Program-made: the position numbers and the translations under genes
Part shown: positions 12,233 to 24,420 of the stretch, in pieces
Numbering within the stretch: the stretch's first letter is position 1
How the letters are laid out: the number at the start of each line of letters is the position of its first letter
Notes under the pieces: generated by a model
Database searches by the model: none
Told to the model about the DNA's origin: nothing
What the model saw: only the letters and a program-made list of their open reading frames with translations
Assembly (NCBI GenBank): GCA_964036195.1
Contig: OZ038453.1
Coordinates: 26,684,352-26,748,351 of the forward strand
Direction of reading: 5' to 3'
DNA length: 64,000 bases
Source of the DNA: Sphaerolaimus hirsutus
Taxonomy: Eukaryota > Nematoda > Chromadorea > Monhysterida > Sphaerolaimidae

Positions 12233-12691
12233 TATACCGTATTTCCTCGAAATACCCCCGGGGGGTTTATTTTTGCAGAGTGAGAATTTTGAGGGGGGGT
12301 TAAACGAGGGGGGGGGGGTATTTCGAGGGGGGTTTATTATTTTTTCGCCAGAAATTTTTTGAAATCCCAGTACTAAAATGTCGTCTGAAACGTACGCAGA
12401 CGTCGAAAAATGCAACAAAAATCGCCATTTATAAGACTCTAAAGACATTTATAAGTGTGTAGACGTACAAACACTGTTCTAACATAACAGAGTCATCGTT
12501 TTTAACGTGTGTTCTGCATTGCCCAGATGACAAACAGCAGCCTTTGTCATTTACGTTCTCTATACACTAAATTTGGGGGGGGGTATTTCGAGGGGGGGGG
12601 GGTTATAAGTTCATAGTGTCCATTTTGAGGGGGGTATTTCGAGGGGGGGGGGTATTTCGAGGGGGAGGGGGTATTTCGAGGAAATACGGTA
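12233..12691. mobile_element. CCGTATT-family MITE
   Basis: TACCGTATTTCCTCGAAATA at the left and the inverse, CGAGGAAATACGGTA, at the right. Long G-runs (up to 9-10 G) flank the interior. The interior (ACGTACGCAGACGTCG, TAACGTGTGTTCTGCATT) is shared with 26791-27234 and, more diverged, with 34373-34843. It abuts the right end of the Tc1-like element. Confidence 0.85.
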
Positions 12692-13207
12692 AGTGTAAAT
12701 ATAGGTATCCTGTTTTATCACTTTTATTATCAGTTTTGGGTATGTAAAAGCCCATCTTTACTGCGAACTGTCTTAAAATGTATTGGGAAAAAAAACAAAT
12801 ACCCCTCGAATCAACCCCATCCCCTTGAAATGGCTACTCGAAATTTGCACTTTGAAAAATCTATGTTCTAATACGTGAAATATGTTCTATATGTTAATAT
12901 GTCTATATGTAATAAATATGTTATAAAAAATATGTTTCGGGTGTACTAGTTTTAGATATATTACCCATTTTTTTCATGATTTCCCCCTTTTCTGCCTTCT
13001 ACACCTTGAAAAGCCCATTACTTATATTTAACCACTGGTTTGTGCGTAGTGTCTAAATAGACTGTGTGGAATTGATACAGCTCACACATAGTGATAAAAA
13101 TTTATACACAACATAATGGAGTGAATCTGCATCATGATAAGTGCAATTTTGGGTAGAAATATAGCTAGTAAACCATGCATGAAATGTAAACGACCCACTA
13201 TGTGCAG
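12692..13207. other. AT-rich sequence with a decayed CCGTATT relic
   Basis: Only short remnants such as ACCCCTCGAATCAACCCC are recognisable. No gene is seen. Confidence 0.4.
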
Positions 13208-13316
13208 ACAACCTGATGACTTGAAAACAACCATGCATGACCGAATGAAGAATGCGGTGCAAAGGGAAGTCACAGCTGTGCACGCCACACCACAACAAGG
13301 CCGCATTCCCAGGACG
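13208..13316 (+). CDS. Candidate internal exon, 109 nt, phase 2 to 0
   Basis: It is bounded by an acceptor (ACTATGTGCAG) and a strong donor (ACG/GTAAGC). The frame QPDDLKTTMHDRMKNAV... is open, hydrophilic and without cysteines. The 2-to-0 phase matches other exons here (28431-28782, 61207-61291, 62994-63075). No partner exon was identified nearby. The opposite strand is also open, so strand is not certain. Confidence 0.3.
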
Positions 13317-14699
13317 GTAAGCCCCAAATGGAATTTGCCGCAGCCATGAAACATTTTAATTTTTCCGTTAATTATACATTTATTACCCCCATGTTTTTTT
13401 TTTTTCATTCATTAATAGGTAGATTTAATCAGAACTGACTAGTCGCAAAAAATCCATTTTATTCATTTTTGCCATTTACCTGATTTTGACAGATTGTAAT
13501 TTGAAAGTGTAGTGTCTGAAAATGGGCTTGAAAAGTGTGGAATTTTGTCAAGTCAGAAAGGTGTGTACTCTGTTAGCACGTTTTAGCACCTAAAAAGATA
13601 ACCTTCGAATTTCCCCTGACCAAGAGTATTTTATTTAGGAATAGATAATGGGTGGAAAGTGGCAGTTAACAATCAACTACTCAATTAAAACATACGTACT
13701 TGTGACACGCACAGAGCACAGCATGAAGTGAAGAGCACAGTGTTGCCAATTAAAATCCCATCACCTAGGGCAATCTGGTGAACTCAAAAGTGCTAGTGTT
13801 GTTATAGTGTGTACCTTTGCCCTAGTTTCCACCCATTACCTGGCAATGAGGTAACCTTGGAAAAAACCCGCAAAACATATTTTTAACAACATTGGTTGGG
13901 CAGGCAATGAAATGTTTTTGCCTGAGCGGCCCAGGGTGATAACAGAGCAACACACCACCTGTTCCAATTGGAACAGTAATTAGAGAATAAAAGCCCATTT
14001 GTGATAGTTCAAAAAATGATAATTAGTGAAGTATTTAATTATGTTTATGCCCCCTGTGTTTTCGAATTTACACTGTTTTTATTTTACCAAGTAATTATTC
14101 GCCTGTGCATTTTGTTTTGCATTTTATTGCAGTTTTCACGTGATCATTGTTTTTGCCTTATTTCATTAGTTACTGTCAATTGTTGTGTCTTGAAATTAAT
14201 ATTCAATTGTGATACGGTAAAATATTGCTGATTATAAAATTCACTGTTTTTGCAGTTTTTGCACCCACTAGAGGTTTTACGACTCATTTGTGCTAATGTG
14301 AATTGACTCCGATCATTCACTAAATAAAGTTCCTGTGCAACCAACTTGGTCCCCTCCCCCTGAAGTATTAGTAATTGTATGACGGCTAACTGAAACTTTT
14401 TCGATTTATTTGAATTTAATTCATGAATTAACCAAAACACAACATCGGCAGATTACGAAGGGGTTGGTAAGTTGATGTGTCTGTCCCCAGGAACTAGCCA
14501 GGACCTCAAGGGGTACTGGTGCTGTTCCTGAATTGTGTGTCAAACTCCCCATACCATAAAAACAACTAATTAATGAACCAACACGCATTCAGCGCATAAG
14601 GACCGGAAAACGCCAATTTTCCGCCGCGGTGATCCGACGAGTGGCATAATTGAGAAGGAAAGTGGAAAATTAGTATAAAAAAAAAGTAAAATATCTGAC
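13317..14699. other. No recognisable feature
   Basis: AT-rich sequence with short open frames on both strands and no convincing splice-bounded exon. A consensus donor GTAAGT occurs at 14466, but the only preceding acceptor would leave a 15-nt exon. Confidence 0.4.
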
Positions 14700-15089
14700 A
14701 AAATCACTTTGGCGCTGGCGCCATTGGTGCTTGGCGCCATCCTTTCCTGGTGCCTTTAGCGCTTGGCGCCATTGTCCAAAAAAGCGCCATGGCGCTCTTG
14801 GCACTTAGCACTAAAACGCTCTGGCACCATTGGCGCTTGGGGCCGTGGTCTAGAAAAGCGCCATGGCGCTTTTGGCGCTTGGCGTTAGAAGTATATCGCT
14901 TTTTCCATCACTAGCTGGGAGTATTTCGAGGGGGGTTAATTCAAGTGGTATTTGAAGGAAATACAGTAACATATTGCTCTTCTAAAAAAGCTCCTGTTAT
15001 CATTTACATACTAAATAGCGGCTTTTATCGTTGGCACCATTTTCTCTGGCGCCCGGCGCCATTTTTCCTCGCGTATTTCCATCATTAGT
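14700..15089. mobile_element. GGCGCC-rich hAT-like fragments
   Basis: Two decayed pieces. 14700-14914 ends CTTTTTCCATCACTA, the right end of the TAGTGATGG family. 15030-15089 ends with the variant TTTCCATCATTAG. The left ends are lost. Confidence 0.6.
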
Positions 15090-15140
15090 TTCAACCTATA
15101 TTTATATTTATAGAAATAAACTTGGTAGCATTAAACCAAC

Positions 15141-15401
15141 CTTTACACTGCATGCCAAAGCATGTTTCGCTGACGGAACACATGTGGAATCCACAAAACC
15201 ACGTCTTGAGTGTTTTCTTGAGCAATCAACATTGTCACTCGCAAAATCCCATTTCCCACAGCACCAGCATTCAATCTTTGGTTGGGGTACAACAAGATGG
15301 CACTTGTAATACATACCATTTACCTCATGACTGGTGTATGGGAGGGATACAAAGTCTGTGCCATCTGAGCAGCCAACGGTAATCGTGTCCTCCTTTAGAA
15401 C
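15141..15401 (-). CDS. Candidate Cys-rich extracellular exon, 261 nt, phase 0 to 0
   Basis: On the minus strand the acceptor is ATATACTGCAG and the donor is AAG/GTTGGT, a donor type used repeatedly in this window. The 87-codon frame has eight cysteines, including ECWCCGKWDF and CVPSAKHALAC. This looks like a disulphide-rich ectodomain module. Spacing and phase allow joining to the upstream exon at 19591-19755, but that join is inferred. I do not recognise the fold. Confidence 0.45.
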
Positions 15402-15447
15402 CTGCAGTATATGAGCCTGGTGAGTTGATGCACAGTTTACATGTGAC

Positions 15448-16377
15448 CAGGGTTAGTTTTATAAAATATATTTGTATACAAATTGTATAAAAATTGTATA
15501 AAACTGTATTTTATTTTAATTCTATTCTTGTTTCATTTTATTTTATTTTATTCTTGAATGTCGTTAATAAAATAAAATGATACCATTTTACAAAAATGTT
15601 ACAAAGTTTTTTACAAAAAAATCAGAATCTGGCATGCAAGACCAGAAAATCGTTTTCATTAGATCTAAACATGAAAACCAAATAAAGTGACAAACTTTTC
15701 CATTGCTTCAAAAAAATTGCATGCAGTAGGTATTGTGAGCTAGTTGCAAGTGCAAAGTTACAATTATAGATAACAATAATTTGCATTTTCAGTAGAAGGA
15801 ATACTGGAACTGCTGGGTGCATTTGTAAAATGTTTTGCAAAGTGTCAATTGTCATGACAAATGTAAAGTAAAATGTCAATTGTTATGCAAAATGTCAAGT
15901 GTCATGTCAAATGTAAAACAAAGTGTCAATTGTCATGACAAATGTCATGCAATATGTATATTGTGTATCCAAATCTCATGTGTTTTTTGTATCCAAAGCA
16001 TCTGTTTTGTATCCAAATGTTCACATAAAATTATGATACAAAACAAAAGAATGAATTACAAAACATAAAATTTGGTTGCAATTATTTGACAATTGACACT
16101 TTACTTTACATTTATCATAACAATTAACATTTTGCATGACATTTTACATGACATTTGACACTACAGGGCTAAAAACTACCCTATTTCTGTAAATAAACAG
16201 GTAGAAACTCAAGCAACAAGATAAAATTTTTACAAAAAATATATTTGAAAAAATTCGAATTTTTATACAATTTTTTTTTTGAAATTTCCCATTTTATTCT
16301 ATTTTATTTTATACTTAAATTTTCCATTTTATTTTTAATTTTATTTTTAATTTTTTTCTGAGATTTTGCCAACCCTG
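15448..16377. mobile_element. AT-rich hAT-like element (CAGGGTT...AACCCTG)
   Basis: The ends are CAGGGTTAG and TTGCCAACCCTG. The flanking octamers CATGTGAC and ATTGTGAC match at six of eight positions, an eroded target duplication. The interior is ATTTTATTTTA-like repeats. The better-preserved relative at 27272-28114 has a perfect 8-bp duplication. Confidence 0.65.
15838..16170. repeat. Nested fold-back repeat of TGTCAATTGTCATG units
   Basis: Left arm motifs such as GTGTCAATTGTCATGACAAA are mirrored about 200 bp later (TTTGACAATTGACACTTTAC). It probably inserted within the AT-rich hAT-like element. Similar TGTCATGCAAAGTGTC words occur in the introner-like elements near 39-40 kb. Confidence 0.6.
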
Positions 16378-16493
16378 ATTGTGACTAGTGATGTTAAAAG
16401 TACCATGCCAATTAAAAACGCCAAGTGTCAAGACTGCCATGACAGTTTAGTGGATCATTGCATGAAGCAGTGATAGTAATGGGTAGTTGTGAT

Positions 16494-16888
16494 CAGGGTT
16501 GGCAAAAAACTGAAAAATTGAAGAATAAAATAAAATAAAATAGAAAATTAACAATATAATTAAAATTACAATTAACAATTCTACTAAAATTTACATTTTT
16601 GTAAAAAAAATTGTAAAATTGTATGAAAATTTTAATTTTTGTACAAGTGAAGGCTTTTTCAGTGAATGTGATGATGAAAAAGTTTGAAAATAAGTGATTT
16701 TGAGCAAACTTTCTCAAAAATACCCACTTTTACGTTTTCCAGGACAAAAGTAATTTACTCACATTTACTCATCTGTAAAAGTAAAAAAATAAATACTGTA
16801 CGTTTTCTGTACTCACCTGTGAGTAACAAATAAATACTTTACATTTACGTTTACTTTTGAAAAAGTTAAGTACTTTTAACAACTCTGC
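16494..16888. mobile_element. Mosaic of two hAT-like element ends
   Basis: It starts with CAGGGTTGGCAAAA (family of 15448-16377) and ends with TTTTAACAACTCTG (family of 18359-19171). No flanking duplication is seen, so this is probably two truncated elements joined by insertion or deletion. Confidence 0.5.
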
Positions 16889-17091
16889 CAAACACACGGT
16901 TTTTTTACCTATTTTTAGCCAATTTCACTTATATTTAGAGCGATTTAAAAATTGTTGGCTAACTGCCAACTTCACATAAGGGCTATAAAACTGTCACAAG
17001 GTAATGTGAATGTGGCAAACGCAAATTGGGAACTTGCGCCGCCTAAGCTGGGGGTCTTTCAACGGGGTATTTCGAATAAATACGGTATGTG

Positions 17092-17560
17092 TAGTGATGT
17101 GAAAGCGCCATGGCGCCAAATCAAGAAGCGCCATGGCGCTTTTGTCGCTTGGCGCTATTTTTGACCGGCGCCTGGAACAAAATGCCTGGCGCTGGCGCTG
17201 GGCGCTAGCGCCAAAGCAAAAAGCGACATGGCGCTTCTGGCGCTTGGCGCCATTTTGCTCTGGCGCCATTGGCGCTTGGCGCTAGAGGTCGGAAAAGCGC
17301 CATGGCGCTTTTGGCGCTTTGGCGCCAAAGTTCTGTTGCTTTTCACATCACAAGTAGTGATAGAAAAGCGCCAGGAAAAACGGCACCAGGCGCCAATGGC
17401 GCCATGGCGCCATTCAAAAAAGTGGCGCCGGGCGCCGAAGGGCGCCCGAGAAAATGGCGCCAGGCGCCAATGGCGTCATGGCGCCATCTGAAAAAATGGC
17501 GCCGGGCGCCAAAGGGCGCCAGAAACAATGGCGCCAGGCGCCAAAATGGCACCAACAATA
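17092..17560. mobile_element. Two adjacent GGCGCC-rich hAT-like elements
   Basis: The first runs from TAGTGATGTGAAAGCGCC to GCTTTTCACATCACA (about 17092-17352). A second starts TAGTGATAGAAAAGCGCC and decays before 17560. Both are filled with GGCGCC and GGCGCTT words. Confidence 0.65.
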
Positions 17561-17959
17561 AAATTCACTTTTTCAGCATATATATCATCACAGAAATATT
17601 TTTAGGATGCAAAGTGTTATGCCATCTTTTCTGATGGTTAAAAACCACAAAAACTCATTTTATCATGAATAGAATGTGCCATATTTCCTGGAAATAAGCC
17701 TAGTGGGTTTAGTATTTCATCAGCAAATTTTGAGGGGGTCAATTCAAGGGGCTTACTCAAGGGGGATCTATAATTTCGCCAGGTAGATTTTTTATTTCGC
17801 CAGGTATAATATTTGCACAAGGTGTCAAAAAGGTGTCACAAGGTGTCACAAGGTGAAATTTTGACTAATGTGAAGGTCACAAGCGCAAATTGGGACCTTG
17901 CGTCGCCTATGATTATATCAGTTGAGTTGGTAATTTAAGGCAAAATAACATGCAACCAT

Positions 17960-18302
17960 CCCTCTTAAGGCGCCAAGGGCGCCATGGCGCCATTCGGAAT
18001 GTGCGCGCCTGGCGCCAAGGGCACCACGGAAAGATGGCGCCAAGCGCCAAGGGTGCCAGGGCGCCATTTGAACAAAAGGGCGCCAGGCGCCAATGGCGCC
18101 AGAATAGATACCATATTTCTTCTAATAGAAGAGCGCCATTCTGTTATTGTCAACTTTTTTACCTGCCATTCTATTGGAGACGCCCGTCTATTTACTTCGT
18201 GGATCAAATAAAGTCAAAAAGTATACATTCTTTAGGAGACGCCCTTCTATTTGAGACTCACCCTTCTATTGGAGACCCGCCCTTCTATTAGAAGTAATAT
18301 GG
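17960..18302. mobile_element. GGCGCC fragment followed by a CCATATTTCTTCTAATAG MITE
   Basis: 17960-18107 is GGCGCC-rich. 18111-18302 starts CCATATTTCTTCTAATAGAA and ends with the inverse TTCTATTAGAAGTAATATGG, with internal TTCTATTGGAGAC repeats. Relatives lie at 26647-26790, 28210-28372 and 57311-57510. Confidence 0.65.
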
Positions 18303-18358
18303 ACGTAATAAGAAAATACCCTGTGATCTAAATATCACACTAGTGACGTAGTGCACAC

Positions 18359-19171
18359 CAGAGTTGTTAAAAGGTACGAACGTTTACTCGAAATATACGC
18401 GTACGCGAGTACGCGGTGAATACGTTTACATATACTTTTTAAAAAAGTAACGTACTCACATGTACGCGTACATTTTTGAGGCATACGCGTAAAGAAAATG
18501 TATTTCTGTGAATTCAATTTGGCACATATTTATAAGGTGACTACGCTGCAACTTACTTTATTTCCTCGAAATACCCTGGGAGTGATTGTTTTATAGTGAA
18601 AATTTTGAGGGGAGTTTAACAAGGGCGGGTATTTCGAGAGTTTTTACATTTCGCCAGAATTTTTCAGAACTCTCAGCACTAATTCATTCTTTGTAACATA
18701 CGCTGAGGTAGAAAAATGCAACAACAAGCTCAAGGTATTAGAGTATTTTTATTGACTTACATATATATGTATGTAAATATAGATGATATATACTCTGTTC
18801 TAACGTGACTTGGTCATTGTTTAAACATGTGTTCTGCATTTCACAGAACACAAACTGAAGGTTTTAATATTTACGTTCCATTTACGTTCAATTTGGGGGG
18901 GGGGGGGCTTTCGACAAGGGGTCAATTATTTAATTTGTAGGGCCATTTTGAGGGTTACCTATATTTCAAAAACGTACCCAGTTCTACATATTCTATGAAG
19001 AAAAGTGCTCGCTTTTGCATTTTAATGGGGAAAAAATTTTGTACTCACATTTACGCGTGCGTACGAGTAAAAAATAAGTATTTTACATTTTCGATACTTT
19101 GTGGTGAGTAAAAAATAAATACTTTACGTTTACATATACTTTTAAAAAGTTCAGTAATTCTAACAACTCTG
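18359..19171. mobile_element. hAT-type element (CAGAGTTGTTA ends) with perfect 8-bp TSD
   Basis: CAGAGTTGTTAAAA...TAACAACTCTG is flanked by GTGCACAC on both sides (18351-18358 and 19172-19179). The CAGAG start and 8-bp duplication fit hAT. The interior has TACGCG words and a nested CCGTATT-type relic near 18560-18950. It has no transposase. Confidence 0.88.
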
Positions 19172-19394
19172 GTGCACACATTACACAGGTCCGTTCACTT
19201 TCTCCATGGTGTATCAAGCAAAAATGATATAGGCAACAATCTTCTTATCCGCCTGATGCGTCTGATAAACTGTTGGATGAAAGATTGTTGTTTCGTCCAC
19301 TCGCACCACTTCATCCATTTTTGGTGCGAATTTCCATTGTTCACGCATGCGCTTTTCTAATTTTTATGGGTTTTTTTCGATTTACGCAGTACTC

Positions 19395-19505
19395 GCCTTG
19401 AAACGCTGCTGGCGCCATTTTGGCGCCCGTTTTGGGCAGGGCGCCAGGCGCCAAGGGCGCCACGGAAAAAGGGCGCCAAGCGCCAATGGCGCCATGGCGC
19501 CTTTC
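19395..19505. mobile_element. GGCGCC-rich hAT fragment
   Basis: A short block of GGCGCC/GGCGCCAAG repeats like the subterminal parts of 28982-29907. Both ends are missing. Confidence 0.6.
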
Positions 19506-19590
19506 AGAAAGTAATCCATTTGTAATCATGGTCCATGGTATGAGTTACGTAGCTGTTTTTCCATACAAGCAACTCTGGTGTGAAACTCAC

Positions 19591-19755
19591 AAACGGACAC
19601 ATTGAGTGGGTCAGAGGCTTAGTGACTTGTGGGCATGGGGGATTCACCACGCACGTCTGCTGTGCATTGCCAACTACGTGGGGACAGCTGCCTGCAGGGT
19701 AGCAGCCCTCGCCTATGGGTGCACCTTCAAAGGTGTCACAAGTAGATACATCTTT
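19591..19755 (-). CDS. Candidate Cys-rich extracellular exon
   Basis: The minus-strand frame is open from an AG at 19756 (or 19752) to a strong donor TTT/GTGAGT. It encodes about 55 residues with seven cysteines (STCDTFEGAPIGEGCYPAG, then SCPHVV, TCVVNPPCPQ, SMCPF). This density and spacing suggest a secreted or ectodomain module. It ends in phase 0, as required to splice to 15401-15141. No signal peptide is visible upstream. Confidence 0.4.
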
Positions 19756-20262
19756 CTTCACCAGAATAGAATGAATTGAGAGTCTGTTCCATCACGACGT
19801 TTGGACGTTGCAGTATCCATTTCACAAACCACAAATTTATGTTTTCGCTACGAACGATTACTTCTGTTGGGAAAGCCTATACTCCGCGGACCGCACCCAA
19901 AGCATTTTTCTGAAGGATATACGCCATCATGATGTCATCTTTAATAAACTAAAACTTCCAAAAGAAGAAAAACTATTTCAGAAAAAAAATTCGTCGACTG
20001 TGCCACTACAATTTGTAAAAAGCAGATGAACTAGTGAATTTAAGTATGAAAGTTGGCAAAACGTATGAAAATTTTGTGTGAAAAGTGGGGTAGAATTTCT
20101 CAAAGATTTCCTTTACAAATGTAAGGAAAAAGGAGATTTTTGGGGATAAATGTAATTTACATAAGTAAAAGTAGAACAAATTTACTTTATGTTTTTCATT
20201 ACATATAACTACACAGTATTGAACAAGAGCGTTTCAGCCTGGTTAGCCCGGTGTAAGTGTAC

Positions 20263-20433
20263 TAGGGTGTCAAAATTCCGTTTCCGTTTTCCGTTTCCGC
20301 CTTTCCGCAGGAAAATTTTTTACCTTTCCGTTTTCCGGCAGCTGAAATTTTTTACCTTTCCGTTTTCTGTTTACCGTAAAGAGAAAAATTTTTACCTTTC
20401 CGTTTTCCGTAGAAAAATTTTTTTGACACCCTA
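20263..20433. mobile_element. 171-bp hAT-like MITE (TAGGGTGTCAAA ends)
   Basis: TAGGGTGTCAAA...TTTGACACCCTA has a perfect AAGTGTAC duplication on both sides (20255-20262 and 20434-20441). The interior is CCGTTTTCCG repeats. A relative with CGGAAAATGG repeats lies at 56655-56906. Confidence 0.88.
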
Positions 20434-20874
20434 AAGTGTACCGTATTTCCTTGAATTACCCCTCCCTCGAAGTACCCCCCCAATTGAATCCTACCATAAT
20501 TCAATGAATCTTGTGATATTTCATAATTACTCATTCCATGATAAAAACGAAATATTATGATGAAAAAACTATAATTTTTGGTTCATTATTCAGATGGGTT
20601 ATGGTAGTTTTCAGCACTAAGTGTGATGTCCGCCGAGTATATGCATGAAGTTGTTGTTGCACAAACGAAAATTCCACTCAAAATTCAATCTATTTGCACC
20701 AGTCTCGCGCCACTGGGACACTGCAGTTCAGCTTTTGTGAGCACCGGGTTGTTAAAAATTATTGAATGTTAAATGTATGTTTATTTATACTAATGCCCAT
20801 ATTTATAACACATTAACCTCATTTAAAGTTTATTAGCAATGAATGACTTTTTTGTTGTTTCAATTGCGAATCAG
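20434..20874. other. CCGTATTTCC relic and unassigned sequence
   Basis: 20441-20600 resembles one end of the CCGTATT family (ACCGTATTTCCTTGAATTAC, then C-tracts and TTCATAATTACTCATTCC, shared with 9480-9560). The remainder is unassigned. Confidence 0.45.
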
Positions 20875-21774
20875 GCCCCAGTCGGGGAGGTAAAAAATAA
20901 ATAAATAAATAAAGTCAATAATTAGTGTGTATGGATTGTTTGCATGTAAATTAGGTTAATTAACACCTAATTTGCATGCACAAAATTTCTGCAAGGCGGT
21001 TACACACACCAATGCATATTCTTTCTTTTTTTTTGGGGGGGGGGGTGTATAAATTTATTTCAATTTGTTTCAAATTTGGCATGCGTATACTCCTTTGTGA
21101 GTTCACATGCCAAATTTTAGCTCAGAGCGGTTAGTGAGTCTTTTTTTACACTTCTATTTTCATTAATCACTGTATTTTTGTATGGTGATCGAAATCCCAC
21201 TGGGGACTGGTCCACGGCGGCAATAGAAATGGCCCCGACCATGGCCAAAAATCCCCAGTGAGAACATTTTTTTTCAGTAAACAAACAATTTTGGTCCCCG
21301 ACCGGGGATGTTTGTCCACAACAGGGGACAAAAATTGTTTGTTTACTGAAAAAAACATTTCTCACTGGGGATGTTTGGCCCTGGTCCGGGCCATTTATAT
21401 TCCTGCAGGGGACCAGTCCCCAGTGGGATCTCATTCACTATACAAAAGTACAGTGAACATCAAAAGTAAAAGAGTAAAACAAACAGAAGAACCTCTAACC
21501 GCTCTGACCTGAAACTTGGCATGCATACTCATTCAACGAAGGAGTACGTACATGCATGCCAAAATTGAGACCAATCGTGAAAAAAATTTTACACCCCCCC
21601 AAAGAATATGCATCATCATGTGTAACCGTCTTGCAGAAATTTTGTGCATGCTAATTTGGTGATAATTCACCTTATTAACATGCAAACAACCCATACACAC
21701 CAATTATTGACTTTTGAAAATTTTCATTTTTTGCCGTGGACAGGACCCCGGCCGGGGCCTCAGTAAATAGCCTC
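20875..21774. mobile_element. Longer relative of the GGGGACC-palindrome element
   Basis: It starts CAGGCCCCAGTCGGGG and ends CCCCGGCCGGGGCCT. It shares the CCAATTATTGACTTTTGAAA and TGCATGCAAATTTGG-type blocks with 8152-8646. The interior contains GGGGATGTTTG repeats in both orientations (21180-21430). No transposase frame is seen. Confidence 0.6.
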
Positions 21775-21837
21775 ACGAATCTCATTCCAAAACATGGCCA
21801 ATTTTGAGCAAATATAATCTCAGAAGGTCTCTCTAAT

Positions 21838-22262
21838 GCTGTGATTACAGCTCGGGCGTAAAATGGACCGGGCGTAAAATTGATTCTTAGGCTGAAAATA
21901 AATTACAGGTGAATGGATAAAGATATGGCGTTGTAATTTCAGTCAAATAAACCGCACATGCAGATGTTGCTTGTGTCCAAAGCACATCAGTTTATTTTAA
22001 TTGTACTAGAAGTTATGAATTTAGGCACAAATTTTTATAATTTTATGCCCTAATTTTACACAACTTACAGCGCATAATTGAAAAAATTGTGCTAAAATTC
22101 ATACCTCCCAGTACGATTAAAATAAACTCATGAGCTTTGAACACAAGAAACGACTGCATCTAAGCTTTCTTTGACTGAAATAACAATGCCGTAACTTTAT
22201 CCATTCATCTGTAATTAATTTTACGCCCAAAATCAATTTTAAGCCTGAGCTGTAATCACAGC
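21838..22262. repeat. Fold-back element with ~170-bp arms
   Basis: TGCTGTGATTACAGCTC at the left is mirrored by GAGCTGTAATCACAGCA at the right. The similarity continues inward through GTGAATGGATAAAG and TTTCAGTCAAA. It is non-coding. Confidence 0.8.
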
Positions 22263-22617
22263 ATAAAAATAAAACATAATTAAATCGCTTGTGTTATTTG
22301 GCAAATATAATTGAGGTGTCCAATTCTAAAAGTCCACAAGTCCAAAATATGAAATTTTTGAGTTAGGCCTGGAAACGTGATCTGGGGCTACTCCTGCACA
22401 TTTTTCATTATTTTTCATCATTTGTTGACCTCACATGCCCCTAAACGATAGTGTCAAATTTGACATTTTTTGGGAAAAATGCAAAAAACCAATCGAAAAT
22501 GAAGTCGATAAGTCCATTTAGTTCTGGGCTAAAAGTCGACAAGTCCATCATCCGCATATTTTTTGTCCGGAAAAAAAACAAGAAAGTCCACGATATCGAA
22601 AAACCATAACCTACTGG

Positions 22618-22765
22618 TGCGGTGCCTTTGGTGCTAGCACCGGCAACCCGCCGGTGCCCTTTGTGCCGGTGCGGTGCCATGTTTTTGCCGGTGCCCCAGG
22701 GTGCCAGGTGCCCTTTTCATGCCATGGGAGAGGTGCCGGCGCAGTGTGGTGCCTTTAACATCACC
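22618..22765. repeat. GGTGCC-rich element
   Basis: Dense GGTGCC/GCCGGTGC words and an end resembling TTTAACATCACCAC. It looks like a GGTGCC-composed counterpart of the GGCGCC hAT-like elements. Confidence 0.45.
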
Positions 22766-23867
22766 ACTTCAGATATATTTTTGTTATACTCTCCCACAGA
22801 AAAAAGGTATACAAAACTAAATCTATGTAAATTACATAAAATTGTAATCTACCTCGAATTATCCCCCCCCTTCAATTACCGCCCCCCCTCAAATTAACCC
22901 CCCCCCTTTTGATATGTGCTTATATTTTTATTCAATTTGAAGATCCCAGAGATTAGTAGAATGCTATCTACAACGTTCATGTTGTCAACATATTTATATC
23001 TATGAACATAAATCAAACATCTTCAGCAACCTTCAGAAAGTTATTACGTTCACATTTGTTACTTTCCAAAAACACTGTAATTTGAACAACTCTTATGATC
23101 CATGAAAAATGCACACAAGAACCCGATTGTGAAGTGCAAATGATTCATTTCCGATTTTCCTCGATAGTTCTCTATGGCCGAGATTTGAACGGTCAAGTTT
23201 CAGTGTGCTTTTCTCGCAATCGCGCTAGCCTCTAAACCCAGTGCTGGGGAACGATCTGCTGGATATTAGGTCGCCAATGCCCGGAACATAGTGTGATGTA
23301 GTTCATGTGTGCATCCGAAATTGCCTCCAAAACAATCCAAAAATGTCTTGATCGATAACGCGCTAGCAGGATACTTATGCAATATGCACGCAGTTTCGAA
23401 AAAAAATAAAAAAAGGCGCGGTTTCGTGTACAAAACAAAACAAAATAAAAATGAAAATCAATAAAATTTAAAAAATCTTCATCCGTTCAGTAGACAAGTT
23501 ACGTCCGATATTCGTAATATGGACGTAATTTGTCCGTTTTTTTATGCGTGGACAGAAACGGTACAATTGTACTGGCCGCGGAGGTAAACAGTCCTCCTAC
23601 CGTGCCCGACCTGTGCATGACACCAGAAAAGCCAATAAATTGTTTTGCACTAGGGGACACCCTGTAAGACGTCGCCGCGACCCCCAATTCATGCAAAGTA
23701 GAGGGGCGGTTGCGCCAATATTTCCCCCAAGTTTCAGCTTCTGGCGTGCTCTAGAACTGGAGATAGGATGTCACAAGTGAAATTAAAAATAGGGTGCTGG
23801 ATGTGACTGGGAAGGTGTTTATAATAAAAGCATGTGAATTGAAGGACTCGTTATCAGATTTTTATTT
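22766..23867. other. No clear feature
   Basis: 22850-22920 holds C-runs typical of the CCGTATT family. 23544-23780 has a 78-codon plus frame and an opposing minus frame without signals that choose between them. No gene is called. Confidence 0.35.
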
Positions 23868-24420
23868 TTGAGCTATTATCATTACTTTTATTTTTATATT
23901 TATATTTTTAATATTTTTTATTATTTTGATTTTATTTTTAAATAAAAATATTTTATGAATACAATTTTTATTGTTACCATGTTATTTTATTATTATATTT
24001 AATTCATTGTTAAATTATAATTATTTTTGTTGCTTATACTTTTATGTTTATACTTTTATTTGTTTATAGTTTTATTTGTATATATTTTTATTTAATTATT
24101 TTTTCAACATTTTCATTGTATTTTTCCAATACTTTATTCATTTACTTTTGTTGATTTTTGTAAAATTATTCTATCTATTCCTTTTATTTATCATTACAAT
24201 TTTATTTTTTCATGTTTTTATGTCGTTTTTAGTATTGTAATTTCATTTTTATCTAAAATTCAATTATTTTTGAAAATTTGATTACTTTTACTATGTTTAT
24301 TTATACTTGTATTCATTTTATTTTCTCATTTTCTTTTGTTATTTTTAGTATTTTGATTTCATTTTTATGTAAAATTTGATAATTTCATTTTTTAATTCTT
24401 TTTACACTGTTCTTTTCACT
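23868..24420. repeat. T-rich low-complexity tract
   Basis: About 550 bp of TTTTATTTTTA-like sequence with very few G or C. No unit length stays constant. Confidence 0.85.

Noticed and set aside
23544-23780. 78-codon plus-strand frame
   Set aside because: Arg-rich and compositionally odd, with an opposing open frame and no promoter, splice or family support.
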